A DNA stretch of 37,952 bases from Prolixibacteraceae bacterium (lineage in GTDB: Bacteria > Bacteroidota > Bacteroidia > Bacteroidales > Prolixibacteraceae). The notes under the pieces were generated by a model. That model did not search any database. It had not been told where the DNA came from and was given only the letters and a program-made list of their open reading frames with translations. The position numbers and the translations under genes are program-made. Shown here in pieces: positions 6,259 through 15,147 of the stretch; within the stretch, counting starts at the first letter, position 1, and each line of letters begins with the position of its first letter. The DNA lies in NCBI GenBank assembly GCA_009773765.1, contig WTWZ01000026.1, forward strand, positions 1 through 37,952, written 5' to 3'.

Positions 6259-7569
6259 ATGAGCAGCAAAATAGCAGCAATAGTAGGACGGCCAAATGTT
6301 GGCAAATCGACATTATTTAACCGGATAGTAGAAGAACGCAAAGCGATTGTCGATGAACTGGCCGGGGTTACCCGCGACCGGAATTATGGAAAAGGTGAAT
6401 GGAACGGTGTGGAATTTTCGGTGATCGACACTGGTGGTTACGTGGTAAATTCTGACGATGTATTTGAAGCAGAAATCAACAAACAGGTACATCTGGCAAT
6501 TGAAGAGGCCGATGTAATTATTTTCCTTGTCGATGTTGAGGCCGGAATAACCGACCTCGATGATGCAATGGCAGCCATTTTAAGAAAAGGCAAAAAACCT
6601 GTGGTTGTTGCAGTTAATAAAGTAGATAACAACAGCAGGATTGTGGATGCCCAGGAATTTTACAGTCTTGGATTGGGTGAAATTTACTGTATTTCGTCGA
6701 TGACAGGAAGCGGAACCGGCGATTTGCTCGATGTTGTTGTTGAATTTCTCCCGAAAACAGAGGTGGTGGATGAGGAATCGGAATTGCCGCATTTGTCGGT
6801 TGTTGGCCGCCCAAATGTTGGAAAATCGTCGTTTATCAACGCGTTGCTCGGTATCGAAAGGAATATTGTTACTGATGTGGCAGGTACAACCCGCGACTCA
6901 ATTCACACCCGCTACAACAAATTTGGATACGATTTTATGATAATCGACACCGCGGGATTACGGAAAAAAACAAAGGTTCACGAGGATCTTGAGTTTTACT
7001 CGGTCCTCCGTTCGGTGCGGACCATCGAAAGTTCCGATGTATGCCTTTTAATGATTGATGCAACTCGCGGCGTTGAAGCGCAGGATGTAAATATTTTCAA
7101 CCTCATCCTTCGAAACAAAAAAGGAGTGGTAATTCTGGTAAATAAATGGGATTTGATTGAAAAAGATACACATTCCACTAAAAGGATTACAGAGGAAATA
7201 CTCGAAAAAATAGCGCCTTTTACCGATGTGCCCATTTTGTTTATTTCATCGCTTACCAAACAGCGGGTTCACAAAGCGTTGGAAACAGCGATGGAAGTTT
7301 ACAATCGTCGTCAGCAAAAAATTAAAACATCAGAATTAAACGAAGTGCTTCTGGAAGCCATTGAAAAGTATGGTCCTCCTTCTATAAAGGGGAAGTCGAT
7401 TTCAATAAAATATGTTACCCAGTTGCCATCGCCAACCCCGTCGTTTGCTTTTTTTGCCAACCTGCCGCAATACATAAAGGAACCGTACAAACGTTACCTC
7501 GAAAACCAGCTTCGCGAAAGGTTTAATTTTACAGGCGTACCGGTTCAAATTTATTTCAGGCAGAAATAA
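6259..7569 (+). CDS. der: GTPase Der (EngA), 50S ribosome assembly factor
   Basis: A 436-residue double GTPase. The first G domain has [16 protein letters not shown] and NKVD; the second has [20 protein letters not shown] and NKWD; a C-terminal KH-like domain ends in the typical [16 protein letters not shown]. Der acts in 50S subunit maturation. The start at 6259 ([17 protein letters not shown]) was chosen over an in-frame TTG at 6241 because that codon lies inside the G-rich repeat and would add an unusual GGILI extension. The region before it holds two repeat elements instead of an obvious promoter box. Confidence 0.97.
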   Translation: MSSKIAAIVGRPNVGKSTLFNRIVEERKAIVDELAGVTRDRNYGKGEWNGVEFSVIDTGGYVVNSDDVFEAEINKQVHLAIEEADVIIFLVDVEAGITDLDDAMAAILRKGKKPVVVAVNKVDNNSRIVDAQEFYSLGLGEIYCISSMTGSGTGDLLDVVVEFLPKTEVVDEESELPHLSVVGRPNVGKSSFINALLGIERNIVTDVAGTTRDSIHTRYNKFGYDFMIIDTAGLRKKTKVHEDLEFYSVLRSVRTIESSDVCLLMIDATRGVEAQDVNIFNLILRNKKGVVILVNKWDLIEKDTHSTKRITEEILEKIAPFTDVPILFISSLTKQRVHKALETAMEVYNRRQQKIKTSELNEVLLEAIEKYGPPSIKGKSISIKYVTQLPSPTPSFAFFANLPQYIKEPYKRYLENQLRERFNFTGVPVQIYFRQK

Positions 7570-7714
7570 AATTCGACAATTGTAAAAATTGGTTTTCATG
7601 CTTCTCACAAAATCTGTTCTTTTTTAATTATTATTGCAATTTTTTATAACAAATGAATGTTTGAAAATCGAAATATTGGCCAGGTACTTAATTCACAAAA
7701 TTAAATTTCAGAAT

Positions 7715-8023
7715 ATGTATATCGTTCATGTTTTTGTTCATGTTAAGAAAGATTTAGTTGAGGAATTTAAAACAGTAACCATTGAAAATGCCAAAGAAAG
7801 CATTCTTGAACCGGGCATTGTCCGTTTTGATATTGTACAGCAACATGACGACCCTTCAAAATTTGTTCTGGTTGAAGTTTACCGTTCTTTCGAAGATCCT
7901 GCCAAACACAAGTTAACCGAACATTATTTAAGATGGCGCGATGCCGTATCGCACATGATGGAGGAGCCCCGCGCCAGCGTTAAGTTTTTCAATGTATTTC
8001 CTGATGACGAAGGATGGGATTAA
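7715..8023 (+). CDS. Antibiotic biosynthesis monooxygenase (ABM) domain protein
   Basis: A 102-residue single-domain protein of the ABM/LsrG type, a ferredoxin-like dimeric alpha-beta barrel. Characteristic parts are the HVFVHVKKDLVEEFKTVT opening, EPGIVRFDIVQQHDDPSKFVLVEVY and the HYLRWRDAV segment. Family members include quinol monooxygenases and the autoinducer-2 isomerase LsrG; the substrate is not readable here. The ATG at 7715 was preferred to one at 7634 because the extra 27 residues are not family-like. It overlaps the following alcohol dehydrogenase by 10 bp, so the two are likely translated together and may act on the same small metabolite. Confidence 0.85.
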   Translation: MYIVHVFVHVKKDLVEEFKTVTIENAKESILEPGIVRFDIVQQHDDPSKFVLVEVYRSFEDPAKHKLTEHYLRWRDAVSHMMEEPRASVKFFNVFPDDEGWD

Positions 8024-9171
8024 ACTTTGAATTTGTTACTTCAACCCGTATCATTTTCGAGAATGGTTCTTTTAATAAAGTACCCGGTTTAATTAAACAG
8101 CAGGGAAGTAAAGTTTTCATTGTTACAGGCAAAAACACAAATTTGGCCAGTCAGCTTTCCGAATGGCTGACAGCGATAGATATTCAATCCGAAATTTTTA
8201 AAATTTATTCAGAACCAACAACTTCTGATATTGAAAGAGGTACTGAGTTGGCCAGAAAAACCAATTGTAATGTGATAATTGGAATTGGAGGAGGCAGTGC
8301 CATCGACAGTGCAAAAGCAATTGCAGCGCTCGCTCCCAACAAAGGCGAATTAACCGATTATCTCGAAGTTATTGGGAAAGGCAGAAAACTGGAGGAGAAA
8401 CCGCTCCCCTGTATTGCAATTCCAACTACAGCCGGCACGGGAGCCGAAGTCACTAAAAATTCGGTTATAAAATCAACCGAACACAACGTAAAAGTTAGTC
8501 TCCGCAGCGATTTGATGTACCCCAAACTGGCAGTTGTCGATCCGGAGCTCACCCTGACAATGCCACCCCATCTGACTGCAGCAACCGGAATAGATGCGCT
8601 CACCCACCTGCTCGAAACATTTGTCAGTAACCTGTCGAACCCGTTTATTGACGTATTGTGCAGGGAAGGGATGAAACGAATATCTACATCGCTGGAACCG
8701 GCATTTAACAACGGGAATAACCTGGAAGCACGCGAAAACATGGCCATGGCAAGTATGCTGGGCGGAATGGCGCTGGCCAGTGTAAAACTGGGCGCCGTGC
8801 ATGGTTTTGCCGGCCCGATGGGTGGAATGTACCCAATTCCCCATGGTACAGTTTGTGCCTGTTTGCTACCGGCCGTTATGGAAGTGAACATTGAAGCGCT
8901 GAAAGAAAGTAAGCAGAAAAATAAACTTCTGAGATTTGATGAATTGGCCCGCATTCTTACCGGGAACAACTCCGCAGTTGCCGGGGATGGGGCAATCTGG
9001 GTAAAACAATTGGTAAGTAAACTGCAAATCCCCTCATTATCCGATTATCAAATTACTGCCGAGTCTTTTCCTGAACTGGTTGAAAAAGCAAAAAACTCAA
9101 GCAGTATGAAAGGAAATCCGGTTGAACTCGGTGACGATCAACTCCGCGAAATCTTAATCAAATCACTTTGA
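8014..9171 (+). CDS. Iron-containing (group III) alcohol dehydrogenase
   Basis: A 385-residue group III dehydrogenase. The N-terminal Rossmann-like half contains GGGSAIDSAKAIA (cofactor binding) and PTTAGTGAEVTKNSV. The C-terminal helical half contains the metal-ligand segments GIDALTH and VHGFAGPMGGMYPIPHG, with Asp and three His available. It is presumably a cytoplasmic NAD(P)-dependent alcohol/aldehyde oxidoreductase; lactaldehyde, propanediol or butanol cannot be told apart. It starts inside the ABM gene (ATGGGATTAA overlap), implying translational coupling. Lactaldehyde reduction would suit an organism that degrades rhamnose, but the rhamnosidase is about 11 kb away on the other strand, so that link is speculative. 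Confidence 0.9.
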   Translation: MGLNFEFVTSTRIIFENGSFNKVPGLIKQQGSKVFIVTGKNTNLASQLSEWLTAIDIQSEIFKIYSEPTTSDIERGTELARKTNCNVIIGIGGGSAIDSAKAIAALAPNKGELTDYLEVIGKGRKLEEKPLPCIAIPTTAGTGAEVTKNSVIKSTEHNVKVSLRSDLMYPKLAVVDPELTLTMPPHLTAATGIDALTHLLETFVSNLSNPFIDVLCREGMKRISTSLEPAFNNGNNLEARENMAMASMLGGMALASVKLGAVHGFAGPMGGMYPIPHGTVCACLLPAVMEVNIEALKESKQKNKLLRFDELARILTGNNSAVAGDGAIWVKQLVSKLQIPSLSDYQITAESFPELVEKAKNSSSMKGNPVELGDDQLREILIKSL

Positions 9172-9223
9172 ATAGTTTCGAAGCAGAAGTAAGGCCAAAG
9201 GAATAATTTTGGGTAATTAACCC

Positions 9224-9231
9224 TATCTTTG
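9224..9231 (+). promoter_or_regulatory. -7 box for the small membrane protein
   Basis: The sequence TATCTTTG matches TAnnTTTG and lies 22 bp before the ATG at 9254. Confidence 0.45.
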
Positions 9232-9253
9232 TGCAACGATAATATGATGATCT

Positions 9254-9565
9254 ATGATAGGGAGATTTTTTTATACGCCAAAGTCAAAACAGTTTAACAT
9301 CAGGCCGCGGTTTTACGATCCTGACAAAGAGGATCGCGAAGAACGGGAACGGAGAATTAAAGAGGAGTTGGGCATTCCTGCTGAAAAGAAGGATGATCGA
9401 AAAAATTACAGGCCACGGGTAAAAGGGCAATTCAGGAATCATGACGGCTGGCAGGCAAAATCATCGGATGAGGCCCGCAAGGCGCAAAATAAAAGGCTAA
9501 TTTATTTGTTTATCATCCTGGCCCTTATTTTTTACCTGTTCTTTTATTCCGATTTTTTGTTTTAA
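9254..9565 (+). CDS. Small conserved-looking protein with C-terminal membrane anchor
   Basis: A 103-residue protein of unknown function. The first 80 residues are highly charged (for example EDREERERRIKEELGI) and contain a FYTPKSKQFNIRPRFYDPDKE opening; residues of about 81-103 form one hydrophobic segment (LIYLFIILALIFYLFFY). It is probably tail-anchored in the inner membrane with the charged part in the cytoplasm. It has its own promoter box and sits between the alcohol dehydrogenase and mutL. I have the impression of similar short proteins beside mutL in related genomes, but assign no function. Confidence 0.75.
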   Translation: MIGRFFYTPKSKQFNIRPRFYDPDKEDREERERRIKEELGIPAEKKDDRKNYRPRVKGQFRNHDGWQAKSSDEARKAQNKRLIYLFIILALIFYLFFYSDFLF

Positions 9566-9573
9566 TATTTCTC

Positions 9574-9606
9574 AGTATTGAGTATTGAGTATCAAGTATT
9601 GAGTAC
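9574..9606. repeat. Heptanucleotide tandem repeat upstream of mutL
   Basis: The units AGTATTG, AGTATTG, AGTATCA, AGTATTG and a partial AGTAC run head to tail from 9574, ending 32 bp before the mutL start codon. One unit carries two changes. A change in copy number would alter spacing in the mutL leader. Confidence 0.7.
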
Positions 9607-9637
9607 TTAAATCTAAAAATCTAATATTCTAAAATAA

Positions 9638-11482
9638 GTGAGTGATATAATTCAGTTATTGCCCGATTCGGTTGCCAACCAGATTGCAGCCGGCGAAGTT
9701 ATACAGCGGCCTGCTTCAGTTGTGAAAGAGCTGGTTGAAAACGCGCTCGATGCAGGTGCTGCAGAAATTACCGTACATGTAAAAGATGCAGGCCGAACAC
9801 TCATTCAGATAAACGACAACGGATGCGGTATGTCGCCAACCGATGCACGAATGGCTTTCGAGCGTCATGCCACCTCAAAAATAAGTTCAGCCAACGACCT
9901 TTTTTGTATCCGCACCATGGGTTTCAGGGGCGAAGCGCTGGCATCAATCGCTGCCATTGCCGATGTCGAGCTTCGCACAAAAAAAGTGGAAGACGAGGTT
10001 GGTACCTTCATTCACATTGTTGGCTCAGAAGTTAAAACGCAGGAAGCAACTGCCTGTAACAACGGAACAGGGTTGATGATAAAAAACCTGTTTTACAATG
10101 TTCCCGCCCGAAGAAAATTCCTGAAAGGGAATACTACTGAGATTAAGCACATTATATGGGAAATTCAGCGAATTGCCATTCCCAATCCCGAAATAAAAAT
10201 ATCGCTTTTTCACAATAATTCCCCCATTTACGAACTGCCAAAAACCAACCACCGAAAGCGGATTGTTGACCTGTTTGGTAAAAGCATTAACCAAAGCCTG
10301 GTGCAGGTGAACGAAGAAACAAGCCTGGTAAAAATTTACGGATTTGTGGGGCAGCCCAAATTTGCACGTAAAACCATTGGCGAGCAGTTCTTTTTTGTAA
10401 ACGGCCGGTTTATACGCCATCCCTATTTTCAAAAAGCGGTGATGCAGGCTTTCCTGCAGTTGCTGCCGCCCGATACCTTTCCGTCGTACTTTCTGTTTCT
10501 TGAAATCGGCCCGGCTAACATTGATATTAATGTACATCCCACCAAAACAGAGATTAAATTTGAGAATGAACGCGATATCTGGCCCATTATTCATGCTGCG
10601 GTGCGCGAATCGCTGGGAAAACACAATGTTGTGCCTTCCATCGATTTCGACCAGAGCGGGAGTATTGATATTCCCTTGCCGCCAAAATCACTGGATAATA
10701 TTCAGTTTCCTGAAATTAAAATCAATCCTGAATATAATCCGTTTGACACTGCCAAAACCCCGTCGATGGGTAATTTGGGAAAAGTTCAACCGGCAAAGAA
10801 AAATCTGGAACGTTGGGAAGATTTATACAACGGGGTACAACTAAAACTGAAACCGGTTGATGAAACGGATTCAAAATATGAGGAAGAACCTTTTTTGCTT
10901 CCAGCAAGGCAGTTTTCAGGAAAAAAAACTTTACAGTTAAAACAAAAATATATACTTACACCGGTTAAATCAGGTTTAATGGTTATCGACCAGAAACGGG
11001 CGCACGAACGAATTTTGTTTGAAAAATTTATGGAAGTGCTGAAATCTGATTCAGTGGCCAGCCAGCAAATGCTTTTCCCTCAAACTATTGAACTTAATCC
11101 GGCTGATTCGGCAATTCTGCAAAATGTTCTTCCTGAGTTGTTATCACTTGGGTTTGATATCCGCGAATTTGGCAGGAATACGTTTATTATCAGCGGAACG
11201 CCAGGTGTTTTGGATGTTTCGTCGCCTGAAATGATTGTAGAAAAATTGCTTGAGGAATACAAAAATTCTCCGGTAAATGCCCGGTCGAAGGCAAAAGAGC
11301 AAATTGCCATTTCGCTGGCCAAGGCTTCGGCACTCGATTACGGGAATGAATTGAAACAGGAGGAAATCGATCATTTAATCGACCAGCTTTTTGCCTGTGC
11401 AACTCCCAATTTCTCGCCCGACGGAAAAAAGGTTTTAACCATCATTCCGACCACCGATATCGAAAAAAATTTTAATAAATGA
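9638..11482 (+). CDS. mutL: DNA mismatch repair protein MutL
   Basis: A 614-residue MutL. The N-terminal GHKL ATPase is clear: opening IIQLLPDSVANQIAAGEV, ENALDAGA, DNGCGM, TMGFRGEALASIAA, and IDINVHPTK at the end of the second lobe. The middle linker is poorly conserved and the C-terminal dimerisation domain starts near residue 430. The place of the endonuclease motif DQHA-x2-E-x4-E reads DQKRAHERILFE, keeping the acidic residues but not His-Ala, and the CPHGRP-type motif is absent near the end (ATPNFSPDGKK), so nuclease activity is doubtful. The start is a GTG directly after an in-frame TAA and matches the family N-terminus. MutL couples MutS mismatch recognition to downstream repair. Confidence 0.96.
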   Translation: MSDIIQLLPDSVANQIAAGEVIQRPASVVKELVENALDAGAAEITVHVKDAGRTLIQINDNGCGMSPTDARMAFERHATSKISSANDLFCIRTMGFRGEALASIAAIADVELRTKKVEDEVGTFIHIVGSEVKTQEATACNNGTGLMIKNLFYNVPARRKFLKGNTTEIKHIIWEIQRIAIPNPEIKISLFHNNSPIYELPKTNHRKRIVDLFGKSINQSLVQVNEETSLVKIYGFVGQPKFARKTIGEQFFFVNGRFIRHPYFQKAVMQAFLQLLPPDTFPSYFLFLEIGPANIDINVHPTKTEIKFENERDIWPIIHAAVRESLGKHNVVPSIDFDQSGSIDIPLPPKSLDNIQFPEIKINPEYNPFDTAKTPSMGNLGKVQPAKKNLERWEDLYNGVQLKLKPVDETDSKYEEEPFLLPARQFSGKKTLQLKQKYILTPVKSGLMVIDQKRAHERILFEKFMEVLKSDSVASQQMLFPQTIELNPADSAILQNVLPELLSLGFDIREFGRNTFIISGTPGVLDVSSPEMIVEKLLEEYKNSPVNARSKAKEQIAISLAKASALDYGNELKQEEIDHLIDQLFACATPNFSPDGKKVLTIIPTTDIEKNFNK

Positions 11483-11555
11483 CATTATGTCGTTATATTC
11501 AGCCGTTTGAAAACTGGTCTGGCTATTGTAACGATAACTGCTAAAATTAAATATT

Positions 11556-12293
11556 ATGAATTACAGGTCTCCATTTAGTACTGTTCCTGTGGTAGTTAAA
11601 AATCTGATTATTGTAAATGTGCTGATGATGCTTGGTACGTTTGTTCTGGAAAGGATGGGAGTTAACCTTTACACCCATTTGGGGCTGCATTTCCCGCTTT
11701 CCGAAAAATTCAGGCTGCACCAGATTTTTACGCACATGTTTATGCACGGCGGCCTGACACATATTTTCTTTAACATGTTTGCCCTTTACATGTTTGGGCG
11801 GGTATTGGAAAGTGTCTGGGGGCCAAAGCGGTTTTTAACTTTCTACTTGGTTACCGGAATTGGCGCGGCAGCGCTTCATACTGCAGTTAATTTTTTCCAG
11901 TATTACCAGGTTGCCTCACAATTAACGCCCGAACAGATTGAGCATGTAAAGGAGGTTGGCTACGGCATTTGGGCTGAAGGGAAAAATTTCTCGGACCCGT
12001 TGCTAAGTAAACTAAACCTGGCATTAAATACACCTACCGTTGGGGCATCGGGAGCGGTGTTTGGTATTTTGCTCGGATTCGGGATGCTTTTCCCCAATAC
12101 CCAGTTGATGTTGCTTTTTCCGCCAATTCCGATTAAAGCAAAGTATTTTGTAATTGGTTATGGTGTGCTCGAATTGTACCTCGGATTTTCTCAATCAGGA
12201 AGTAATATTGCCCACTTTGCCCACCTTGGAGGTATGCTGTTTGGCTATTTCATGATTAAATACTGGAACAAAAATTCGAAGAGGTTTTATTGA
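11556..12293 (+). CDS. Rhomboid family intramembrane serine protease (first of pair)
   Basis: A 245-residue polytopic membrane protein with the rhomboid core. The catalytic serine is Ser165 in GASGAVFG and the histidine is His223 in AHLGG. The N-terminal HMFMHGGLTHIFFNMFALYMFG segment matches the conserved H-x2-N region. Rhomboids cleave transmembrane segments of substrate proteins within the bilayer. A loop of about 45 polar residues (QLTPEQIEHVKEV and following) is inserted before the serine helix. Three bases separate its stop from the next rhomboid gene, so the two are co-transcribed. The substrate is unknown. Confidence 0.92.
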   Translation: MNYRSPFSTVPVVVKNLIIVNVLMMLGTFVLERMGVNLYTHLGLHFPLSEKFRLHQIFTHMFMHGGLTHIFFNMFALYMFGRVLESVWGPKRFLTFYLVTGIGAAALHTAVNFFQYYQVASQLTPEQIEHVKEVGYGIWAEGKNFSDPLLSKLNLALNTPTVGASGAVFGILLGFGMLFPNTQLMLLFPPIPIKAKYFVIGYGVLELYLGFSQSGSNIAHFAHLGGMLFGYFMIKYWNKNSKRFY

Positions 12294-12296
12294 AAA

Positions 12297-13175
12297 ATGG
12301 ACATCCTTTCCGACATAAAACGCACATTTAAACACGGTTCGGTTATAACCAGGCTAATATACATTAATTTGGGTGTGTTTCTGTTGGTGCATATTATTGG
12401 GGCAGTTTATTTTTTATCCGGAGAAATTAATCCTCTTTCAGGCTTACTATCTGTTCCGTCAAATATTTCTGAACTTATTAAAAAGCCTTGGGCCCCGTTT
12501 ACTTACATGTTTTTACATACCGGTTTTATCCACCTTCTTTTTAATATTTTGGGACTGTACTGGTTTGGAAAACTTTTTTTGTACCGGCTGGAAGGGGATA
12601 AATTGCTTGGTGTTTATCTTATGGGCGGACTTTCCGGAGCAGTATTTTATGTAATTTCATACAATGTTTTTCCTGTTTTTGAATCAGTAAACGGGTTACT
12701 TTTAGGCGCTTCGGCATCGGTTTTTGCAATTTTGGCGGCCATTGCATTTTACGATTCCAACAGCGAAATTCATTTGTCGTTTATCGGCAGTTTTCAGCTT
12801 AAATATGTGGCATTGTTTTATGTTTTGCTCTCGGTAATCGGAATCTCGGCTACAAATCCCGGCGGAAATATTGCCCATTTGGGAGGCGCTGCCTGGGGCT
12901 GGTTTTATATTTATCAGCTCCGGAAAGGGAAAGATTGGGGCGTAGGCCTGGTGAGGATGTTAGATAAAATATCCATTTCAATTCAAAATTGGTTCAAACC
13001 TAAAAATAACCTGAAAGTTACTTTTAAGCAAACCCCGCGCGACGATTACGAATACAACCGTTTGAAAAAAGCTGAACAGGAAGAAATCAACCGCATTTTG
13101 GAAAAAATTGCCAAATCGGGTTACGACAGTTTATCGAAAAGCGAGAAGGAGCTGCTTTTCAGACAGGGGAAATAA
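12297..13175 (+). CDS. Rhomboid family intramembrane serine protease (second of pair)
   Basis: A 292-residue rhomboid with catalytic Ser139 in GASASVFA and His194 in IAHLGG, and the FLHTGFIHLLFNILGLYWFG segment. The six-helix core ends near residue 215; the remaining ~75 residues are charged and soluble (DDYEYNRLKKAEQEEINRIL, then SKSEKELLFRQGK), a cytoplasmic tail often seen on Bacteroidota rhomboids. It is a divergent paralog of the gene immediately upstream. The tail could bind partners or regulate the protease; this is inference. Confidence 0.92.
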   Translation: MDILSDIKRTFKHGSVITRLIYINLGVFLLVHIIGAVYFLSGEINPLSGLLSVPSNISELIKKPWAPFTYMFLHTGFIHLLFNILGLYWFGKLFLYRLEGDKLLGVYLMGGLSGAVFYVISYNVFPVFESVNGLLLGASASVFAILAAIAFYDSNSEIHLSFIGSFQLKYVALFYVLLSVIGISATNPGGNIAHLGGAAWGWFYIYQLRKGKDWGVGLVRMLDKISISIQNWFKPKNNLKVTFKQTPRDDYEYNRLKKAEQEEINRILEKIAKSGYDSLSKSEKELLFRQGK

Positions 13176-13217
13176 ATATCTCACACATCCTTTTTAACAA
13201 GTACCCTGATTTTCCCT

Positions 13218-14144
13218 CTAAATTATTTTCTTTTTTCGCCTTTTAGCCTGATGTATGCTGGCATTCAGTTCAAAACCAATCAGCAGAATCAGCGACATTA
13301 CATACATCAGCAAAAGAATAATTAATAGGGTGCCGATTGAACCGTACAGTTTGTTGTACTGGTTAAATTTATTGATGTAATAAGTAAAACCGGAAATGGT
13401 TAAAACACTTAATATAGTTGAAAGTGTTCCACCGGCCGAGATAAAGCGCCATTTGGTTTTTTTTGCCGGTGCCATATAGTATAAAAATGAAAAGGTAAAG
13501 AAAAGCAAAGCCAGGGTAATAATCCATTTTCCGGACACAAGCAGAAAGATAATAAAATGATCCCTAAGAATTTGATTATCCTGAAGGTACTGAATAAAAA
13601 TCTGTCCGCTGGCAAGCAGCCCAATAACTATGGTAAGCAATAAAGACAAAATAATTAAAAGGAAAATTGCCGCAATTCGCTGGCTGATCCAGGAACGGCG
13701 GTGAATGGCGTGAATTGTGGCGTCAAAAGCGCTCATCATCGAAGCAAGTCCGTTAGTGGCAAAAATCAATGCTGCAAAAAAACCAAATGAAAGTAAATCG
13801 CCGCGGGGTTGCATTACAATATCTGTAACCGTAGTTTCAATGGTAACATATGTACTTTCCGGAACTACATTTTCAATCAGTGTTAAAAGTTCAATCTGGA
13901 AGTTTTGAATCGGGATGTATGGAATTAAAGTAAACAGAAAGATTAGAAACGGAAAAAATGCAATAAAAAAGGAGAATGCAATTGCCGATGCCCTTGTTGT
14001 AATCGCCCCTTTCAGGATACTGTGCCAGAAGAAAAGGGCAACATCGTAAACCGGGACCCCTTCAAAAAACGGCAGGGAAAACTTTTTTGCACGTTCGGCA
14101 ATTTTTTTTCCAAGTTCAAGCAGATGGTTGATGTATTTATCCAT
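13218..14144 (-). CDS. YihY/BrkB family inner-membrane protein
   Basis: A 308-residue protein with about six membrane segments and the YihY/UPF0761 signature: TTRASAIAFSFFIAFFPFLIF early, YAAL-like helices in the middle, and YMSLILLIGFELNA near the C-terminus, followed by a basic tail (KRRKKKII). Its molecular function is unsettled; older annotations as RNase BN are incorrect. It follows the DUF4783-like gene after 15 bp on the same strand, so the two probably form an operon, and it converges with the rhomboid pair. Confidence 0.88.
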   Translation of the reverse strand: MDKYINHLLELGKKIAERAKKFSLPFFEGVPVYDVALFFWHSILKGAITTRASAIAFSFFIAFFPFLIFLFTLIPYIPIQNFQIELLTLIENVVPESTYVTIETTVTDIVMQPRGDLLSFGFFAALIFATNGLASMMSAFDATIHAIHRRSWISQRIAAIFLLIILSLLLTIVIGLLASGQIFIQYLQDNQILRDHFIIFLLVSGKWIITLALLFFTFSFLYYMAPAKKTKWRFISAGGTLSTILSVLTISGFTYYINKFNQYNKLYGSIGTLLIILLLMYVMSLILLIGFELNASIHQAKRRKKKII

Positions 14145-14159
14145 CTTTATGCGCCGGAA

Positions 14160-14558
14160 TTACTGAGACTCAATTCTCAACTGGTGGATGTAATCTTTCC
14201 CGCCGCTTTTTTTCAGCAGGAAATAAACCCGGTAAGTGCCCTTCCCTGTAACCAGGTTGCCAATTACATATTGCGCGCCTTCTTTCCCCCCCTGGTGAAT
14301 AATGGTGAAACTTTCAGGTGGGTTACTGCTAAAAAATTTATTTACAATCTGCTGTGCCTGTGCTTTGCTGTAAACATTATCGTTTTCCAGAACTACCAAT
14401 TCGACATTCTGGTTAAAATAAGCTGAAAGAGTTTTCGAATCCCCTGTTTTTAAACTCTGAATAATCTCATCGGGGACTTGCGCTTTTACCAGGTTTGAGA
14501 AAATAATAAACCCCGAAAAGAACAAAAGCGTAAATGCTGTTTTTTTTATTACTGACAT
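14160..14558 (-). CDS. Secreted DUF4783-like protein
   Basis: A 132-residue protein with an N-terminal signal peptide (MSVIKKTAFTLLFFSGFIIF, cleavage probably after VKAQ) and an NTF2-like small domain: IIQSLKTGDSKTLSAYFNQN, then VYSKAQAQQIVNKFFSSNP and HQGGKEGAQYVIGNLVTGKG. This matches my memory of DUF4783, a Bacteroidota periplasmic family of unknown role. The ATG at 14558 was chosen because the preceding in-frame residues from 14600 would precede a signal peptide. It lies 15 bp before yihY and is divergent from rlmH. Confidence 0.75.
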   Translation of the reverse strand: MSVIKKTAFTLLFFSGFIIFSNLVKAQVPDEIIQSLKTGDSKTLSAYFNQNVELVVLENDNVYSKAQAQQIVNKFFSSNPPESFTIIHQGGKEGAQYVIGNLVTGKGTYRVYFLLKKSGGKDYIHQLRIESQ

Positions 14559-14670
14559 ATTTTTTGTTTCTGATTTAAAAATCGACCAATTATACCTCAA
14601 AAATTATGCTAATCTATTTTTATAGCCCCTTTTTAGTGTAAATTTATAAAATTAAAATTCAATATTGCGC

Positions 14671-15144
14671 ATGAAAATTACTTTATTGGTCATTGGGAAA
14701 ACCGATTCTACCTGGCTGGCAGAAGGAATTGGTGATTACATAAAACGTTTAAACCATTATATTAATTTTGAAATTGAAGTGATTCCCGACATCAGAAAAA
14801 GTAAAAATGCGGGAGTTGAACAGCAAAAAAAAATGGAAGGGGAACATATTCTATCCAGGAATTTTTCGGGGAAAGAGTTACATTTATTCGATGAAAAGGG
14901 GAAAATGTTTACCTCGGTAGAATTAGCCGGATTTTTAGAAAAGAAAATGGCCAGCGGAATAAAAGAACTGGTTTTGGCTATTGGCGGGCCTTTTGGATTT
15001 TCAAAGCATGTGTATGAGGCCGCAAATTCAAAAATTTCTTTATCTGCGTGTACATTTTCGCACCAAATGGTACGATTGATGTGCGTTGAACAAATTTACC
15101 GGGCGTTCACTATTATCAAGGGAGAACCTTATCACCACGATTAA
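14671..15144 (+). CDS. rlmH: 23S rRNA (pseudouridine-1915-N3)-methyltransferase RlmH
   Basis: A 157-residue SPOUT-class methyltransferase. The family signature is complete: MKITLLVIGKT opening, the AIGGPFGF SAM-binding knot loop, LSACTFSHQMVRLMCVEQIYRAF, and the terminal EPYHHD. It methylates pseudouridine 1915 in helix 69 of 23S rRNA using SAM, acting on 70S ribosomes. The ATG at 14671 fits the family better than the TTG two codons earlier. Its stop is 3 bp before the histidine kinase start, so the two genes are probably co-transcribed although functionally unrelated. Confidence 0.97.
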   Translation: MKITLLVIGKTDSTWLAEGIGDYIKRLNHYINFEIEVIPDIRKSKNAGVEQQKKMEGEHILSRNFSGKELHLFDEKGKMFTSVELAGFLEKKMASGIKELVLAIGGPFGFSKHVYEAANSKISLSACTFSHQMVRLMCVEQIYRAFTIIKGEPYHHD

Positions 15145-15147
15145 AAT

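Noticed and set aside
13218-14144. Annotation of the YihY/BrkB protein as ribonuclease BN
   Set aside because: That name is a historical error for this membrane family; the protein has no RNase motifs.
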